The position numbers and the translations under genes were made by a program. The notes below the pieces were generated by a model. That model saw only the letters and a list, made by a program, of their open reading frames with translations. It was not told the DNA's origin and made no database searches. 64,000 bases of DNA. Source: Bombyx mori. Lineage: Eukaryota; Arthropoda; Insecta; Lepidoptera; Bombycidae. The stretch is taken from contig NC_085116.1 in the NCBI RefSeq assembly GCF_030269925.1, forward strand, positions 8,556,001-8,620,000, written 5' to 3'. Below are positions 1 to 11,500 of this stretch, in pieces. Within the stretch, counting starts at the first letter, position 1, and each line of letters starts with the position of its first letter.

Positions 1-28
1 GTGCGGACTCACAAGAGGTCCTACCACC
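1..28 (-). mobile_element. Bm1-type SINE fragment
   Basis: The first bases (gcggactcacaagaggtcct) match the reverse complement of the middle of the full SINE copy at 2102-2541. The element is cut by the window edge. Confidence 0.65.
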
Positions 29-472
29 TGCAACACTGTTTTGCCGTCAACCAATATGATCTTATATGTATATATGTAAAAATATATTTGTTGTATGTTT
101 TCAGACGAACTAAAGTGATTAGTGTTTTGATATAAAAAAATACCAAGAAAATATTAAAATTCTGTTTAAGTATCCGTAAAGTATATTTATAATTAAATAA
201 AATTTGTTGTATTTTTATTAGTTAAATAATAAAGCGTGGAACTTTGATTTTGAATTTAACATTTCTTAACGATATTTAAAAATACCATGCCAAACTAATG
301 GCGAGTCTCTACGAGGCCGTTTCACCTGTGTGAAAACCTGCACTGTATAATGTGTAAGAATTAACAATGGCAATCTTCTGACTTGCATTTATTGCGTTTA
401 TTACCCTAATAATAATTACTTGTAGGATCTTATGTAAGTTTCTGTGTATGGTTAAGTGACATCAATACTATA
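29..472. other. AT-rich non-coding, nothing recognised
   Basis: No open frame, splice-compatible EGF codons or recognisable repeat. Confidence 0.5.
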
Positions 473-787
473 CTTTAATATTATAAAGCCGAAGAGTTTG
501 TTTGTTTGAAAGTGCTAATCTCAGGAATTACAGGTTCGATTTGAAAAATTCTTTCAGAGTTAGATAGCCCATTTACTGAGGAAGGCTATAAGCTATATAA
601 CATGACGACATAAGATAAGATAAGAGCTCCAATAAAGAATGTTTCAAAATCGAGGTTTAAACAGCTCCTTAGCATTCTATAATTCAAAAATATTTTCTTT
701 CTACGTAAATGAAGTGGGGGGTAAAATTTAGCGTTATGCCAAAGTAACTATTCCACGCGGACGGAGTCGCGGGCAAAAACTAGTATT
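473..787 (+). mobile_element. Lepidopteran Helitron-like non-autonomous repeat
   Basis: Begins at tattataaagccgaagagt and ends gtcgcgggcaaaaactagt, the pattern of short lepidopteran interspersed elements whose 3' end is CTAGT, as in Helitrons. The interior phrase gatttgaaaaattctttc is repeated in inverted orientation in the neighbour at 1208-1440. Family assignment is from memory. Confidence 0.45.
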
Positions 788-825
788 ATAATAATTATTA
801 TAATTAATACCTATGTACAACATTT

Positions 826-1010
826 TTGAGTGGCGGTCACGCACCGGAAAATGTAGCGTGGGTAGACCTCTTACAAGTGGACCCACGACCCATTGAGGTC
901 CGCGGGGATCCGCTGGATGCAGGCAGCGCAAGACCGGTCGTTGTGGCGAGTTTTGGTGGAGGGCTAAGTCCGGCAGTGGACGTCCGTGAGCTGAAATATA
1001 GAAGACAAGC
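826..1010 (+). mobile_element. Decayed LINE 3' coding end
   Basis: GC-rich island whose + frame reads RWMQAAQDRSLWRVLVEG then stop. This resembles the C-terminal end of lepidopteran non-LTR retrotransposon ORF2 proteins. No intact reverse transcriptase is present, so it is a 5'-truncated fossil. Confidence 0.55.
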
Positions 1011-1207
1011 GGCTCGCTCCGGCTTCGCTCGGGTCTCTAACAAAAATTTCAACGATATTTGCCGTTGTTTTATTATTTTAAATAAAAGAACACTTATTGC
1101 GGCATAACTATAATAGTTAGACGTATGCTGTCGTGTCACTTTTTGTAAATAATCATGTGTTCTACAAAGTTGTAGTACATTATTTTATTCTATCATCAAT
1201 AGTTTTC

Positions 1208-1440
1208 GCAGGGCGCGCGATGTAAAAAATATTTTAGGTAATTTTTTGACACCTTGGGTTACATTGTTGGAGATTTAGTAAAGATCCCTCATTTTTTTCA
1301 AAAAAGATTATAGCCTATGTCACTCGGGAATAGTGTAGCTTCCAAACAGTGAAAGAATTTTTCAAATCGGATCCGTAGTTTCAGAGCCTATTCAATACAA
1401 ACAAACAAACAAATCTTTCCTCTTTATAATATTAGTATAG
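1208..1440 (-). mobile_element. Second Helitron-like repeat, inverted
   Basis: Reverse complement starts atctatactaatattataa and contains gatttgaaaaattctttcac, the same core as 473-787. It carries a caaacaaacaaacaaa run typical of these elements. Confidence 0.45.
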
Positions 1441-2101
1441 ATAGATAGACGATAGATAAAAGATAGATGTACAATAGTTTGCTAATGTATCAATGAGCAT
1501 GAAACGAAAGAAATAAATGAAACCTAAAAAGATTCAAAACTACAAATCAATAAACATTTAAAATCTAATCAGAAGCAAACGAAACGATTAATCGGAATGA
1601 GGACAAGTGTTCTTTTGCAGCACGTAAAATAACTTTATTAGTTATAGCTATTGCATGGGCTTCGTGCACGTTTGAACCATTACCGAGACGTTTAGATAAA
1701 GATTACAAAATGCGGGTTTAAATGTTAACGGACAAGAAGTTTTATTTTGTATTAACGTAAAGACAATATTTGAACGTTTACAGAAATTACGGTAATTTTT
1801 TCTGTTAATTGAAGAAAACTGTCATTAATTTCTTAATTTACTGGGAGTAGGCTGCTCATGAGCATCATGAGATCAATTTTGAAACCTGAGAAGTAAGATT
1901 AAGGTTTTTTTTTATTCCTTTGTTTGTTTAGATAGACGAGTTCACGCCTTTTATTAAGTGTTAGCACGTGTATCCGTTAGTTGCATTACAAAAGCTATCC
2001 TCTCATCTCGGAATGAAAATTGAATACGCGGACTCGTTTTAGTAAATTGGTGCCCAACTAGTTTGATATGACTGAAACCACCAGGTCTTTAATTTATGCT
2101 T
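1441..2101. other. Non-coding, nothing recognised
   Basis: AT-rich sequence with short GATA-type simple repeats at the start; no gene or clear element. Confidence 0.5.
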
Positions 2102-2541
2102 TAAAAAAATATTGCTTAGGTGGGTGGAGCGCATTGCCCCCCTGGTGTTAAGTGGTTACTGGAGCCCATAGACATCTATAGCGTAAATGCGCCACCCACC
2201 TTGAGATATAAGTTCTAAGGTCTCGGTATAGTTACAACAGCTGCCCCACCCTTCAAACCGAAACGCATTACTGCTTCACGGCAGAAATAGGCGGGGCGGT
2301 GGTACCTGTACCTACCCGTGCGGTACTCACAAGAGGTCCTACCACCAGTAATTACGCAAATTATAATTTTGCGGGTTTGATTTTTATTACATGATGTTAT
2401 TCCTTCACTGTGGGAGTCAATCGTGAACATTTGTTAAGTCATATTTCATTAGAAAAAATTGTACCCGCCTGTGGGATTCGAACACCGTTGCATCGCTAGA
2501 TTCGAATGCACCGGACGTTTTATCCTTTAGAGCACGACGAC
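2102..2541 (-). mobile_element. Full-length Bm1-type tRNA-derived SINE
   Basis: On the minus strand it opens with a tRNA-like head containing the RNA polymerase III B box ggtgttcgaatccca (2465-2480). It continues through the body with ggtggtaggacctcttgtga and ends with agcaat plus an A run. I recognise this as the highly abundant Bombyx mori SINE. It is upstream of the first coding exon. Confidence 0.75.
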
Positions 2542-4138
2542 TACAAATGTAATCTTAAATTATTACTGGGATCTTCTGTCAAGCATATCCTTCCAAGGTA
2601 CCTGCGCCTTCAGATGTTAAGCCTATATTGTAGTTTATTTCTGAGATCACTTAAAAAGGAGACGATGTTTATTGTAATAAATTAAATGTATTGAACATTA
2701 ATTGTAAGTATTTAGACTAAAATAGATACCAGCATTTTAGTAAGTAAAGTAGACGATCAATGTATGACTCAATATCAAAGGTGTCCAACGGCAGCTAAAT
2801 GCTTTGATCTGACAAACTACTGTTATTGTTTATGTGAATACCCCTCCTCATTTTAAGATCTAAGCATGAAATAGCGACAGTGTAAAAAACGGATACAATA
2901 ATTTTGAGATCCTTAAAAGAAAAGCAAGTAGGCACAGTTTGAAGAAAGATTCAAAAATCTTATAGATTTTAGTGAGTACAACAATTTAAGAATCCATTTC
3001 AAATTCAAATGGAAATAATCAAAAAATTAATCCAATTCTAATCAAAACGATAATGGTAGTGAAACTCATCGCTAATAGACTAATTATGTCAGTGACGTAA
3101 TGAATATATGAAAAAATATTGGTTTATATTACTCATAGTTCGATTATAAAAATAGTTTCTAATTATTTCGTTAATGCTGTTAGCACTTCTAAACCGTACT
3201 ACGGATTTTAATAATATTTGTATCATTTAATCATACTTTCTTCCGGACGATTTATCTAACATACATGCAAATTATATTCACGGAATCTATGTTCTGGATA
3301 CCAGTTAATGAAATTACCTAGAAGAAATCGGCGTATGAAAAATGACACGCAAATGAAGTATAATAATATGAAATATAATGAAGACTCTTAGCTCGATATT
3401 TTTTATGAAGCCAAAGTAATATAAAAATTAAAATAATAATAAGTAAGCTCTATATAAATTTGTAAAGTAGGTAGGTGTTAGTTAGGTAGATTCTCGATTC
3501 TTTCAGACAAAGAGAATATCTTCTGCCAAGCAAGTGTCCCGTCGTCATAGTGTGAATAGCCCCTTAGATCAACATCGGATAGGTAGGGAAAAAAAGCGAG
3601 TGAAATTTCTCGGTAGAACGATAGTTCGAATATTCATATTCGGAATTTTTATATATGCGAGTTTATCTTGAAAATGTCGTTACCGCGATTCAGGCATCTT
3701 TCAAATATCTTCTATTCTATGATAGCTACCGCTATATGATACATCCGTGCAAAGCCTAGGCAGGCAGGTTAGTAGTTGCATATAAATTAATAATACGTTA
3801 CCTTTCTTAAATAAACACAAGTACTTATATAGAAAAAACAGATACGCTTAGAATTTGTCTTTACGCGTAGCAAATTGATTATTGTAGTAGACTAATGAAA
3901 TCACTGCTATTTTGCAATTCATGGATTTCCTACTATTGGCATTTCCTATTATGCTCAACAGAATACTCGCAATTATTGCACGCAATTAAATTAAAAACAA
4001 CAAGAGAAAATCTGTAGCGTTAAATTTTCAATTGTATTAATTTCGGGGCTACATGCATTATTAATAAACATTTAACGGGTTCTTACCACGACTTTCGAAC
4101 AGAGAGTTAGAAGTGCAACCTACCCCATAGATACAACC
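2542..4138. other. Non-coding, nothing recognised
   Basis: AT-rich with no coding potential; may be intergenic or a 5'-UTR intron of dpy. No promoter motif can be defended. Confidence 0.5.
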
Positions 4139-4328
4139 TACTGAGTTTTTCGCCGGATCTTATTAGTGGGTCGCGATTCCGATCCGGGGGTAGGTTCAGC
4201 GAAGTATCACTCTTGCTAAGGGCGAGTGTTAGAAATTGTCTGCCTGCCTGAGTACGTGAGCTCAACAGGCTCACCTACCCGATCGTGCCAAGCTGGAATA
4301 GCTCCTTAGGCTATCAGCGGCTAGATAA
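4139..4328 (+). repeat. Dispersed repeat, copy 1
   Basis: Shares extended similarity with 6999-7175 (tcgccggatctt / tcgtcggatctt, attccgatccg, ctcttgcta, gtgttag, ggaatag.cccttaggcta). Seen again in fragment form on the minus strand near 50860. I remember this family as common in lepidopteran genomes. Confidence 0.6.
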
Positions 4329-4519
4329 GGGAAAAAAAGCGCCCGCAGGATTAAGTAGTACAGCCAACGAAGGTTGGATTGTTCATTTTGCTTTCTTGTC
4401 TCGAGCCATCAGGTGGAGGCACTCACTTCACTACATCTAAAGGTTCCAGTAATGACAAATAATACGGTGATTAGATATCAGGTTTAAGTAATGCGAAAAA
4501 ATAGTACATTGTGCACCAA

Positions 4520-4595
4520 GGGAGAAAAGTTGGACATTTCCTCCTGCGTGTAAAATGTAAAAAACACGCTGCAGGAAATGTCCAACTTTTCTCCC
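4520..4595. repeat. Near-perfect 32-bp inverted repeat (hairpin)
   Basis: The arm 4520-4551 (gggagaaaagttggacattt...) is complementary to 4564-4595 around a 12-base loop, with mismatches only near the loop-proximal tcctgcgtgt. Confidence 0.85.
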
Positions 4596-4690
4596 GCGGC
4601 GCACATACTACGCGGTGTCATCAGACAGTTCTTATTCAATTAGTAGTTTTTATTTATAAATTAAGAAACAGTTAAATTGTTTTTTATGAG

Positions 4691-4770
4691 TAAGGGGGGG
4701 CTCCCCCCTACCCCCGGCCAGGGCTTCGCCCCTGGACCCCGGCTCGGTACTCCACGAACTTTCGGCCTGG
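4691..4770. repeat. GC-rich block with nested palindromes
   Basis: Contains ggggggctcccccc and ccagggcttcgcccctgg, two adjacent self-complementary runs in otherwise AT-rich DNA. It may be part of the same unidentified element as the hairpin 100 bp upstream. Confidence 0.6.
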
Positions 4771-5487
4771 TAGGAGAAAAATAATATTTGGAAACCATTA
4801 TAAAATGACGTTATATCTTATTACGTTTCATCTATCTGTCTATATAAATGTTTGTATGCACATATGTACATACATGTGGTCTCTATACGTTTCTAAATCT
4901 TTTTGAATTATGATGAAACGTGCTGCAGTTGTTGTTGGCAGTTCTAGAGAAGGTTTATGTTCTAGTTTTGTCGACGTATGATGTGGGGAGTACTTTCAAG
5001 AAATCGATGTTTTTCATACGATTAGCGGAGCGTGACTGGGCTTCACTAGTGTTTTATAAAAAAACATTTCGTTGGAGCACGTATGAGTAAATGATCATTA
5101 ATTAATTACTCAATGCACTTAGTTTGTTGTGTATCCATAGCGCTTGGCTTGAAAAAAATCGAGTCAATCAATAAATCTTTTGAAAGGAAACCCACAGATT
5201 TTTTTTAGTTTTACTTTCACATAGCTATAAATTTGGTCGCTTCATATTATTTAAGTGAAGTTAACTTTTTTGTTAATTTTCAACTAAATTGACTTGTAAA
5301 GTATGCGAAAGGAGGGGGTCCTCGATTTGCTTGTAGGTATTTTTATGTTTGCTACTTCGAAATTTCGTCATTTATAAACCGGTTTGGAGGACTCATTTTA
5401 TTATGTACATATTTAATAGTTTCAGATTGTCATTTGTTTTGTATTTTGGTTTTTAATCAAAATTAATAAATTTCTCTTTTGTTCCAG
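4771..5487. other. Region immediately upstream of dpy exon 1
   Basis: AT-rich; ends in the pyrimidine-rich acceptor before 5488. I see no defensible TATA or initiator element, which fits an upstream non-coding first exon outside or earlier in the window. Confidence 0.5.
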
Positions 5488-5549
5488 AGACCATGTATAT
5501 AGACAGTCTACCGCTCGTGGTTTGGACGCTCTTAGTCACAACGACACAT
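5488..5549 (+). CDS. dpy: dpy exon 1: signal peptide
   Basis: A pyrimidine-rich tract and CAG precede five non-coding bases and the ATG at 5493, so a 5' UTR exon probably lies further upstream. The 19 residues are a hydrophobic leader (MYIDSLPLVVWTLLVTTTH), consistent with a secretory signal peptide cleaved in or just after exon 2's first residues. The donor is gtgagt and the phase is 0. Confidence 0.8.
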
Positions 5550-8500
5550 GTGAGTTAAATTTAGAATTTGATAATACCTAGTAGTTAGTTATTATTGAAA
5601 TAAACTATTTGCCGTACGTTTGTTTAAAAAGTATCTACTATAGTATTAAATAATTTATTGAATATTTGTTTATCAACATTCTCCAACAAATAAACTCTTT
5701 AATTTTATATAAAAACTTTACGGAACTTATTACCTTTCTTTCTTTTCTTGCTGTCGATGATAGAAAATTAGGATAGCCAATTGATTTTAATTGGTTACCG
5801 ACGCCCATGATCACCGCTAGTGCCGGGGTACAGCCAGACCGCTACTAGTCGTCCTCTATATTGCTTTAATATAGAAGATATATTTTAAATATTTCTTCCA
5901 AAAAGTATATTTGAAAAGAAACATGTCATAGTACTGAATACTACGGGGCGAATCATGGCAGAGTTCAAAAGTATGGAGAATAAATGACGAGGTAACCGTT
6001 ATCCTATCTTTGATGGATACTTGCTCAAAATAGTTTTGAAGTTCACGGTGACATTTATGAATAAACCTAATATTTCAAATACTTTAATGATTTGTGTTTT
6101 CTGTATATGAGTCGTCTATTATCAAAGGTGGCAATCTGTGCATTTGGACAAAAAAAATTTATTGATATGTCAATACAGATTGATTTGAATATAATCGTCT
6201 CCTTCAAAGAATACGGTTCAAAACCTGCATTAAATAAAGGTTAATAGTTAACCTGTTATTTATCTAAGATGTCGTTCCGAAGAGTTTTGTGACTGCCGAT
6301 GGAATACAAAGTCAATAATTCGTTTTTCTGATTTACCAATCATTGTCCAAAAGTCAGATTGCCGCCTTTGATAATAGTCGACTCACTTGTTCAGAATAGT
6401 TTTGAAGTTCACGGTGACCTTTGTGAATAAACCTAATATTTCAAATACTTTAATGATTAGTGTTTTCTGTATGTATATATAGGTAAACAGCAATGTTATC
6501 TTGGTGTCAATATTGATGGCCAAAGTTTTACGCAAATTTCTGGGTTGTATTACACTGCATTCTCTTTGATTCTCAGGTAGCGACACAAAGCCAGTATGGA
6601 ATAGGCTTAGGAATAAAACGAGAAGTATTTTTCTTAAATTTAGAAGACGGCTACTTTGGTTGTCAAGTTAACGAATCAACACAAATTTTGCAATTATATG
6701 AACTATCGAAACTATGCGACGGTGTTACGGATTGTTACAAAGGCTCTGATGAGTTGAAGTCGGAGTTAAAATGTTCAGGTGAGAGCTTTTAGACTTTTTA
6801 GTTTCAGTCTGCCTGTTGAGTTTCATTGTTAAATTCAAATAAACAGCAAGAAATTTTTAATATGCCGTTTTTGTTAAAGACGATTGTACCAAAGAAGATG
6901 GCGCCCAGTGTGTGAACGGTGCCTGTCTAAACGGTGTGTGCCATTGTAATGACGGTTTCGGCGGCTGCAACTGCCAAGACCCCGGTAAGTAATTTTTACT
7001 TAGTTTCTCGTCGGATCTTCTCAGTTGCTCGCAATTCCGATCCGATGGTAGACTGCTCTTGCTAGGGCTAGTGTTAGCAAATTGTCTCAGGTTGAACCCC
7101 TGATCTCACCTAGCATACCTAGATCGCGTACCTGGAATAGCCCCTTAGGCTACCAACGAATAGACCGGAAAAAACAATGTCAAATAATACATAATTAGAC
7201 CGTATTTGTATAATTGATTTCGATAGCCGCTTTAAAAAAAAAATCTAATGAGATAGGTACTTAACAAGTGCTCACGATTGACTTCCACGGTGAAGGAATA
7301 ACATCGTGAAATGAAAATAAAAAAACCCCGCAAAATTATAATTTGCGTAATTACTGGTGGTAGGACCTCTTGTGAGTACCGCACGGGTAGGTACAGGTAC
7401 CACCACCCTGCCTATTTCTGCCGTGAAGCAGTAATATCTTTCAGTTTGAAGGGTGGGGCAGGCGTTGTACCTATACTGAGAACTTAAAACTCATATTTCA
7501 AGGTGGGTGGTGGCAGTAGATGTCTATGGGCTCTAGAAACCACTTAACACCAGGTGGGCTGTGAGCTCGTCCAACCAGCTAAGCAATAAAAAAATAAAAA
7601 TAAAAATTTAAATCGATACTTTGACATCATAAATTAAGAAGTGTGGTAGCATTCAGGTTGTATTGTCTATCGCCTTATCTAACAGTCCGTCCGTTCACTG
7701 GGTACAGACTATTAGATACTATCTCTATCTCGCGGGAACATTTCATTTTTTGTTAATTTTGTAAATTTTTTTCACAGATATAAATGAATGCAAAGACAGG
7801 CCCTGTGATGTTTTTGCACACTGTACAAACACCGTCGGCAGTTTTCAATGTTCTTGCTTTCCCGGTTATGAGGGCGACGGTTTTACTTGCAGAGGTAAGT
7901 TAGATTTATTCGACTTTAAAAGAATTTCGTGTCGAAATTGTAACTAATAAAAATATTTATATAGGAGCGTGCAACTGCGATTTCATATAGGTCGTAATAT
8001 ATTTATTATTATTGAAGAAATTAAATGAAACAAGAACTAGAAGTTAGCCAAAGTTTGTCTTAAAGCGCCACTGAACTGCATACGAATCGTATCAGCCATT
8101 GTGGAGTGTATTAATTTTAATAATTTTGATTCGGTTTCATTTGATTTGGTTTCATTTTGTTTGTTTATGTTTTTTAGTCATTCTGATAAATTGTAATTTT
8201 AATTTTATTGTAATTTGATTTAGATGTTATATAATTGTGTGTGAAATTTTATGGGCTTAAGTGGCCTGAAATAAACGAATTTCATTTAATTTCATTCATT
8301 ATGCATAAACTGATAAAATAAGAAAATCAATTCTTTTAATACACGTTTTAGCCTTTAGTCTTGTTATTTATCAAAAAAATATTATTTATTTATTAAAAAT
8401 TAGCCTATTTATTAAAAATAAATTTTGTACTTTAGTATATTCGTTTTAACATTTTGAACAGAATAATAAAATGTAATGGTTTTATAGATATAAACGAATG

Positions 8501-11500
8501 TGAAGACCCGGCTATAGCATCTCGTTGTGTTGAAAACGCGGAATGCTGTAATCTGCCAGCTCACTTTATCTGCAAATGCAACCGTGGCTTTGAAGGCGAC
8601 GGCGAAGAAGAATGCAGAGGTAAATTTTGGATGAAAAATAAATAAATAAAAGATGTGTGGTGTCGTGGGACACCGGATAGGAACGAAGTTCCTTATTATA
8701 TAATAAAAATATTAATTTTAAATTTTTTTCGAGGTATAAAGAAAATAATTATTCGTGTATACATTTTTTACTATGATTTTTTTATTGATAAAAAAAAACT
8801 ACTTTACAAAGTTATCAACTTTATTTTATTGACAATGATTTATAAAAAATATATAATGATAATATACAAAGAAAAAGCTATTTATATGAATAATAATAAT
8901 AGCCATCATACTAAGACTATAAATAAATAATAAAAAATTTACGTTACGGACGTTCTTTCCCGGTTAGGGTATCCCACCGCATCCGCTCCGCGGTAAGCTA
9001 TGTTTTTTCTAACAAATTACATGTTTTTAGATATCGATGAATGTCGTCGACCTGGTGCTTGTGGAACGCATGCAATTTGTCGTAATTATCCTGGAAACTA
9101 CACGTGCTCATGTCAAGCCGGCTACACTGGGAATCCATTCGATGGTGTACGTAATTCCTTTCGATTGTAATGTTTTTGTTAGTTTACTACTTTAACTTTA
9201 TTCACAAAAAAATAATTCCTGTTGCGTTCCAAGAAATTTTATATTAATGTTTCGCGGAGAAGATATCTTAATAGACAGTTATAGTAAGACAATTTTTTCA
9301 AGTATAGGTATTTGTGGTATGGTATCTCTCACTATGTTAATTAAGATCGCTAAGTAGCTCTTGTGTTATCTATTGAAGCCCACTTACCACTTTTCTTATT
9401 TATTAGTGCGTTGATGTTGATGAATGCATCAATGAATCAACGTGTGGCGAAGTGGCCATTTGTCGCAACATAGACGGCGGCTACGAGTGCAGCTGTCCAC
9501 CTGGCTACGAAGGCGATCCACGAGTCGCATGTCATGATCATGACGAGTGCGCTCGCGCTGCCTGCGGTCGCGGTGCTTTGTGTGAAAATCTTCCGGGAGC
9601 ATACCGCTGCGTCTGCCCGCCAGGTTTTGATGGAAACCCCGATGTTCTCTGTTCCGGTAAGCTTAGCATCGTTACACGGCACTGGTGTGACGTCGCTATT
9701 TTATTCAGTGTGGACTAACGCTTCTTGACATTGTCTTTCGAGTGAAACGCGCTGAATCTAACTATTCGCGCTCAAACTACCGTTGAAAGACGCGCGGTAG
9801 CCTCACGCTTCTACTAATGTAACCAACTTTAACACTAATGAAATTAAAACCTTTGAACAGAGATGTCATTTTCAGCGACAGTCCACCTCGCTATCGTCGA
9901 CCTTGAACAACTTCGGCGACTTTCGTTTTCATACTATCGTTTCGGTGAATCGTTTGGAAAGAAATGTTTCTTCTTCTGTTTCTTCCTGCTCACTATCGTC
10001 TGTGTGTCTTTGTTTTCTTCTTCGTAGTGGCTGTTCGTGTACGTATTGGATTTGATATACATAGATCCGCTTGCCAGCGGTATATTGAACTTGTCGTGCG
10101 TTGTTTGTTACACCAGACGTGGATGAATGTAAGAGTAGCGAGACTGTGTGCGGTGCACATGCTGTCTGCACGAACACGGCAGGCAGCTATGTGTGCACTT
10201 GCGCGCCTGAATACACCGGAGACGCATACGCGCAAGATGGTTGCCTGGACTTGGACGAATGTCAGACGCTAGAGAAGCCGTGTGGAACAAATGCTATTTG
10301 TGAAAACTCTGCGCCAGGCTACAATTGCGTCTGTCCTCAAGGATTCGCAGCACAACCAGACCCTCAAATTGCATGTGAACAGGTAAAATATGTAAAACTA
10401 TATTTTTTATCAATTACGCCAGTAGTTCAATCGTGATGCAATAGTAATTTTGACTTAAACATAGTACAATAAACTCATAATACTTCATATATTAGGAGAT
10501 AGGTATTGCGTACTAGATTAAAATATTTAAGAACATATAAACTTACTGATATAAGGCTAACTTCAATACCATGTTGAATACACCGGTTTTCGATCGGTTA
10601 CCGAAGTCAAGCAATATCGGGCGTGGTCATTACTTGGATGGGTAACCGCCTGGGAACATTACGTGATGCTGCCTCTTTTTAAGTTCTGGTTTGGCTGTGC
10701 CCCTGGCCCATACCCATGAACGATGGTGGTGACCACCCAGGTGGGCCGCAAGCTCGACTGTCAACAATGTCAGTAAAAAGCCGGATGTATTACAAAGTTG
10801 TCATGCGTTCCTGATGCAAGTGTGGCATACCTAACCGTTAAAAAAGAAATGGGTCATAGAATTTATACTGTGGTATGTATGGGCTCCGACAAAGTTTTAA
10901 TTTTAGACAGCTTTTAAGCTTGAAGAACAAATAAATGAAATGACGGTTTTCGTTAAAAATTCAATGATTTCCGTTTTAGTTTGAATCGTTAATTCCAACG
11001 TTAATTATTATTTTAGGTTGACGTCAATATTCTGTGCAAATCAAACTTTGATTGCACTAATAATGCCGAGTGTATTGATCATCAATGTTTCTGCAAGGAA
11101 GGCTTCAATGCCAAGGGCTCCATCTGCGAAGACGTTGATGAGTGTTCAAATAATAAATCAGTATGCGGTGAAAATGCTTTATGTATTAATATTCCCGGGG
11201 GCTACAATTGCCAATGTGCTGCGGGATTTGTTGGATCTCCGCCAAAGATTGGATGTCGTGCCCCTTGTGAAGATGTTAAATGTGGAAAACATGCTTATTG
11301 TAAGCCTGATGGAATGGAGGCGTATTGTGTTTGTGAAGATGGATGGACATTTAATCCCCATGATATAGCAGCTGGTTGTATTGATTTAGACGAATGCGAC
11401 ATATCACTGGGTCCAGTAGGCCGCTGTGGAAAAAATGCCATTTGCTCAAACACTCCTGGAAGTTTTTCATGTAATTGTCCCGAAGGATATACTGGTGATG

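Noticed and set aside
826..1139. Two overlapping ~100-codon frames on opposite strands
   Set aside because: They cover a GC-rich decayed LINE fragment. The only meaningful peptide is the short RWMQAAQDR end in yet another frame.
2465..2541. tRNA gene on the minus strand
   Set aside because: A and B boxes are present but the cloverleaf is decayed and it is continuous with the SINE body.
8655..8930. 91-codon + frame in intron 5
   Set aside because: Almost pure Ile/Tyr/Lys/Asn from AT-rich DNA, inside a probable MITE.
9964..10272. 102-codon frame overlapping exon 8
   Set aside because: Out of frame with the cbEGF coding; it starts inside the intron and reads across the acceptor.
10555..10675. 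Functional 5S rRNA gene
   Set aside because: Several substitutions compared with the conserved eukaryotic 5S sequence, and a LINE-like tail is attached; better read as a 5S-derived SINE.
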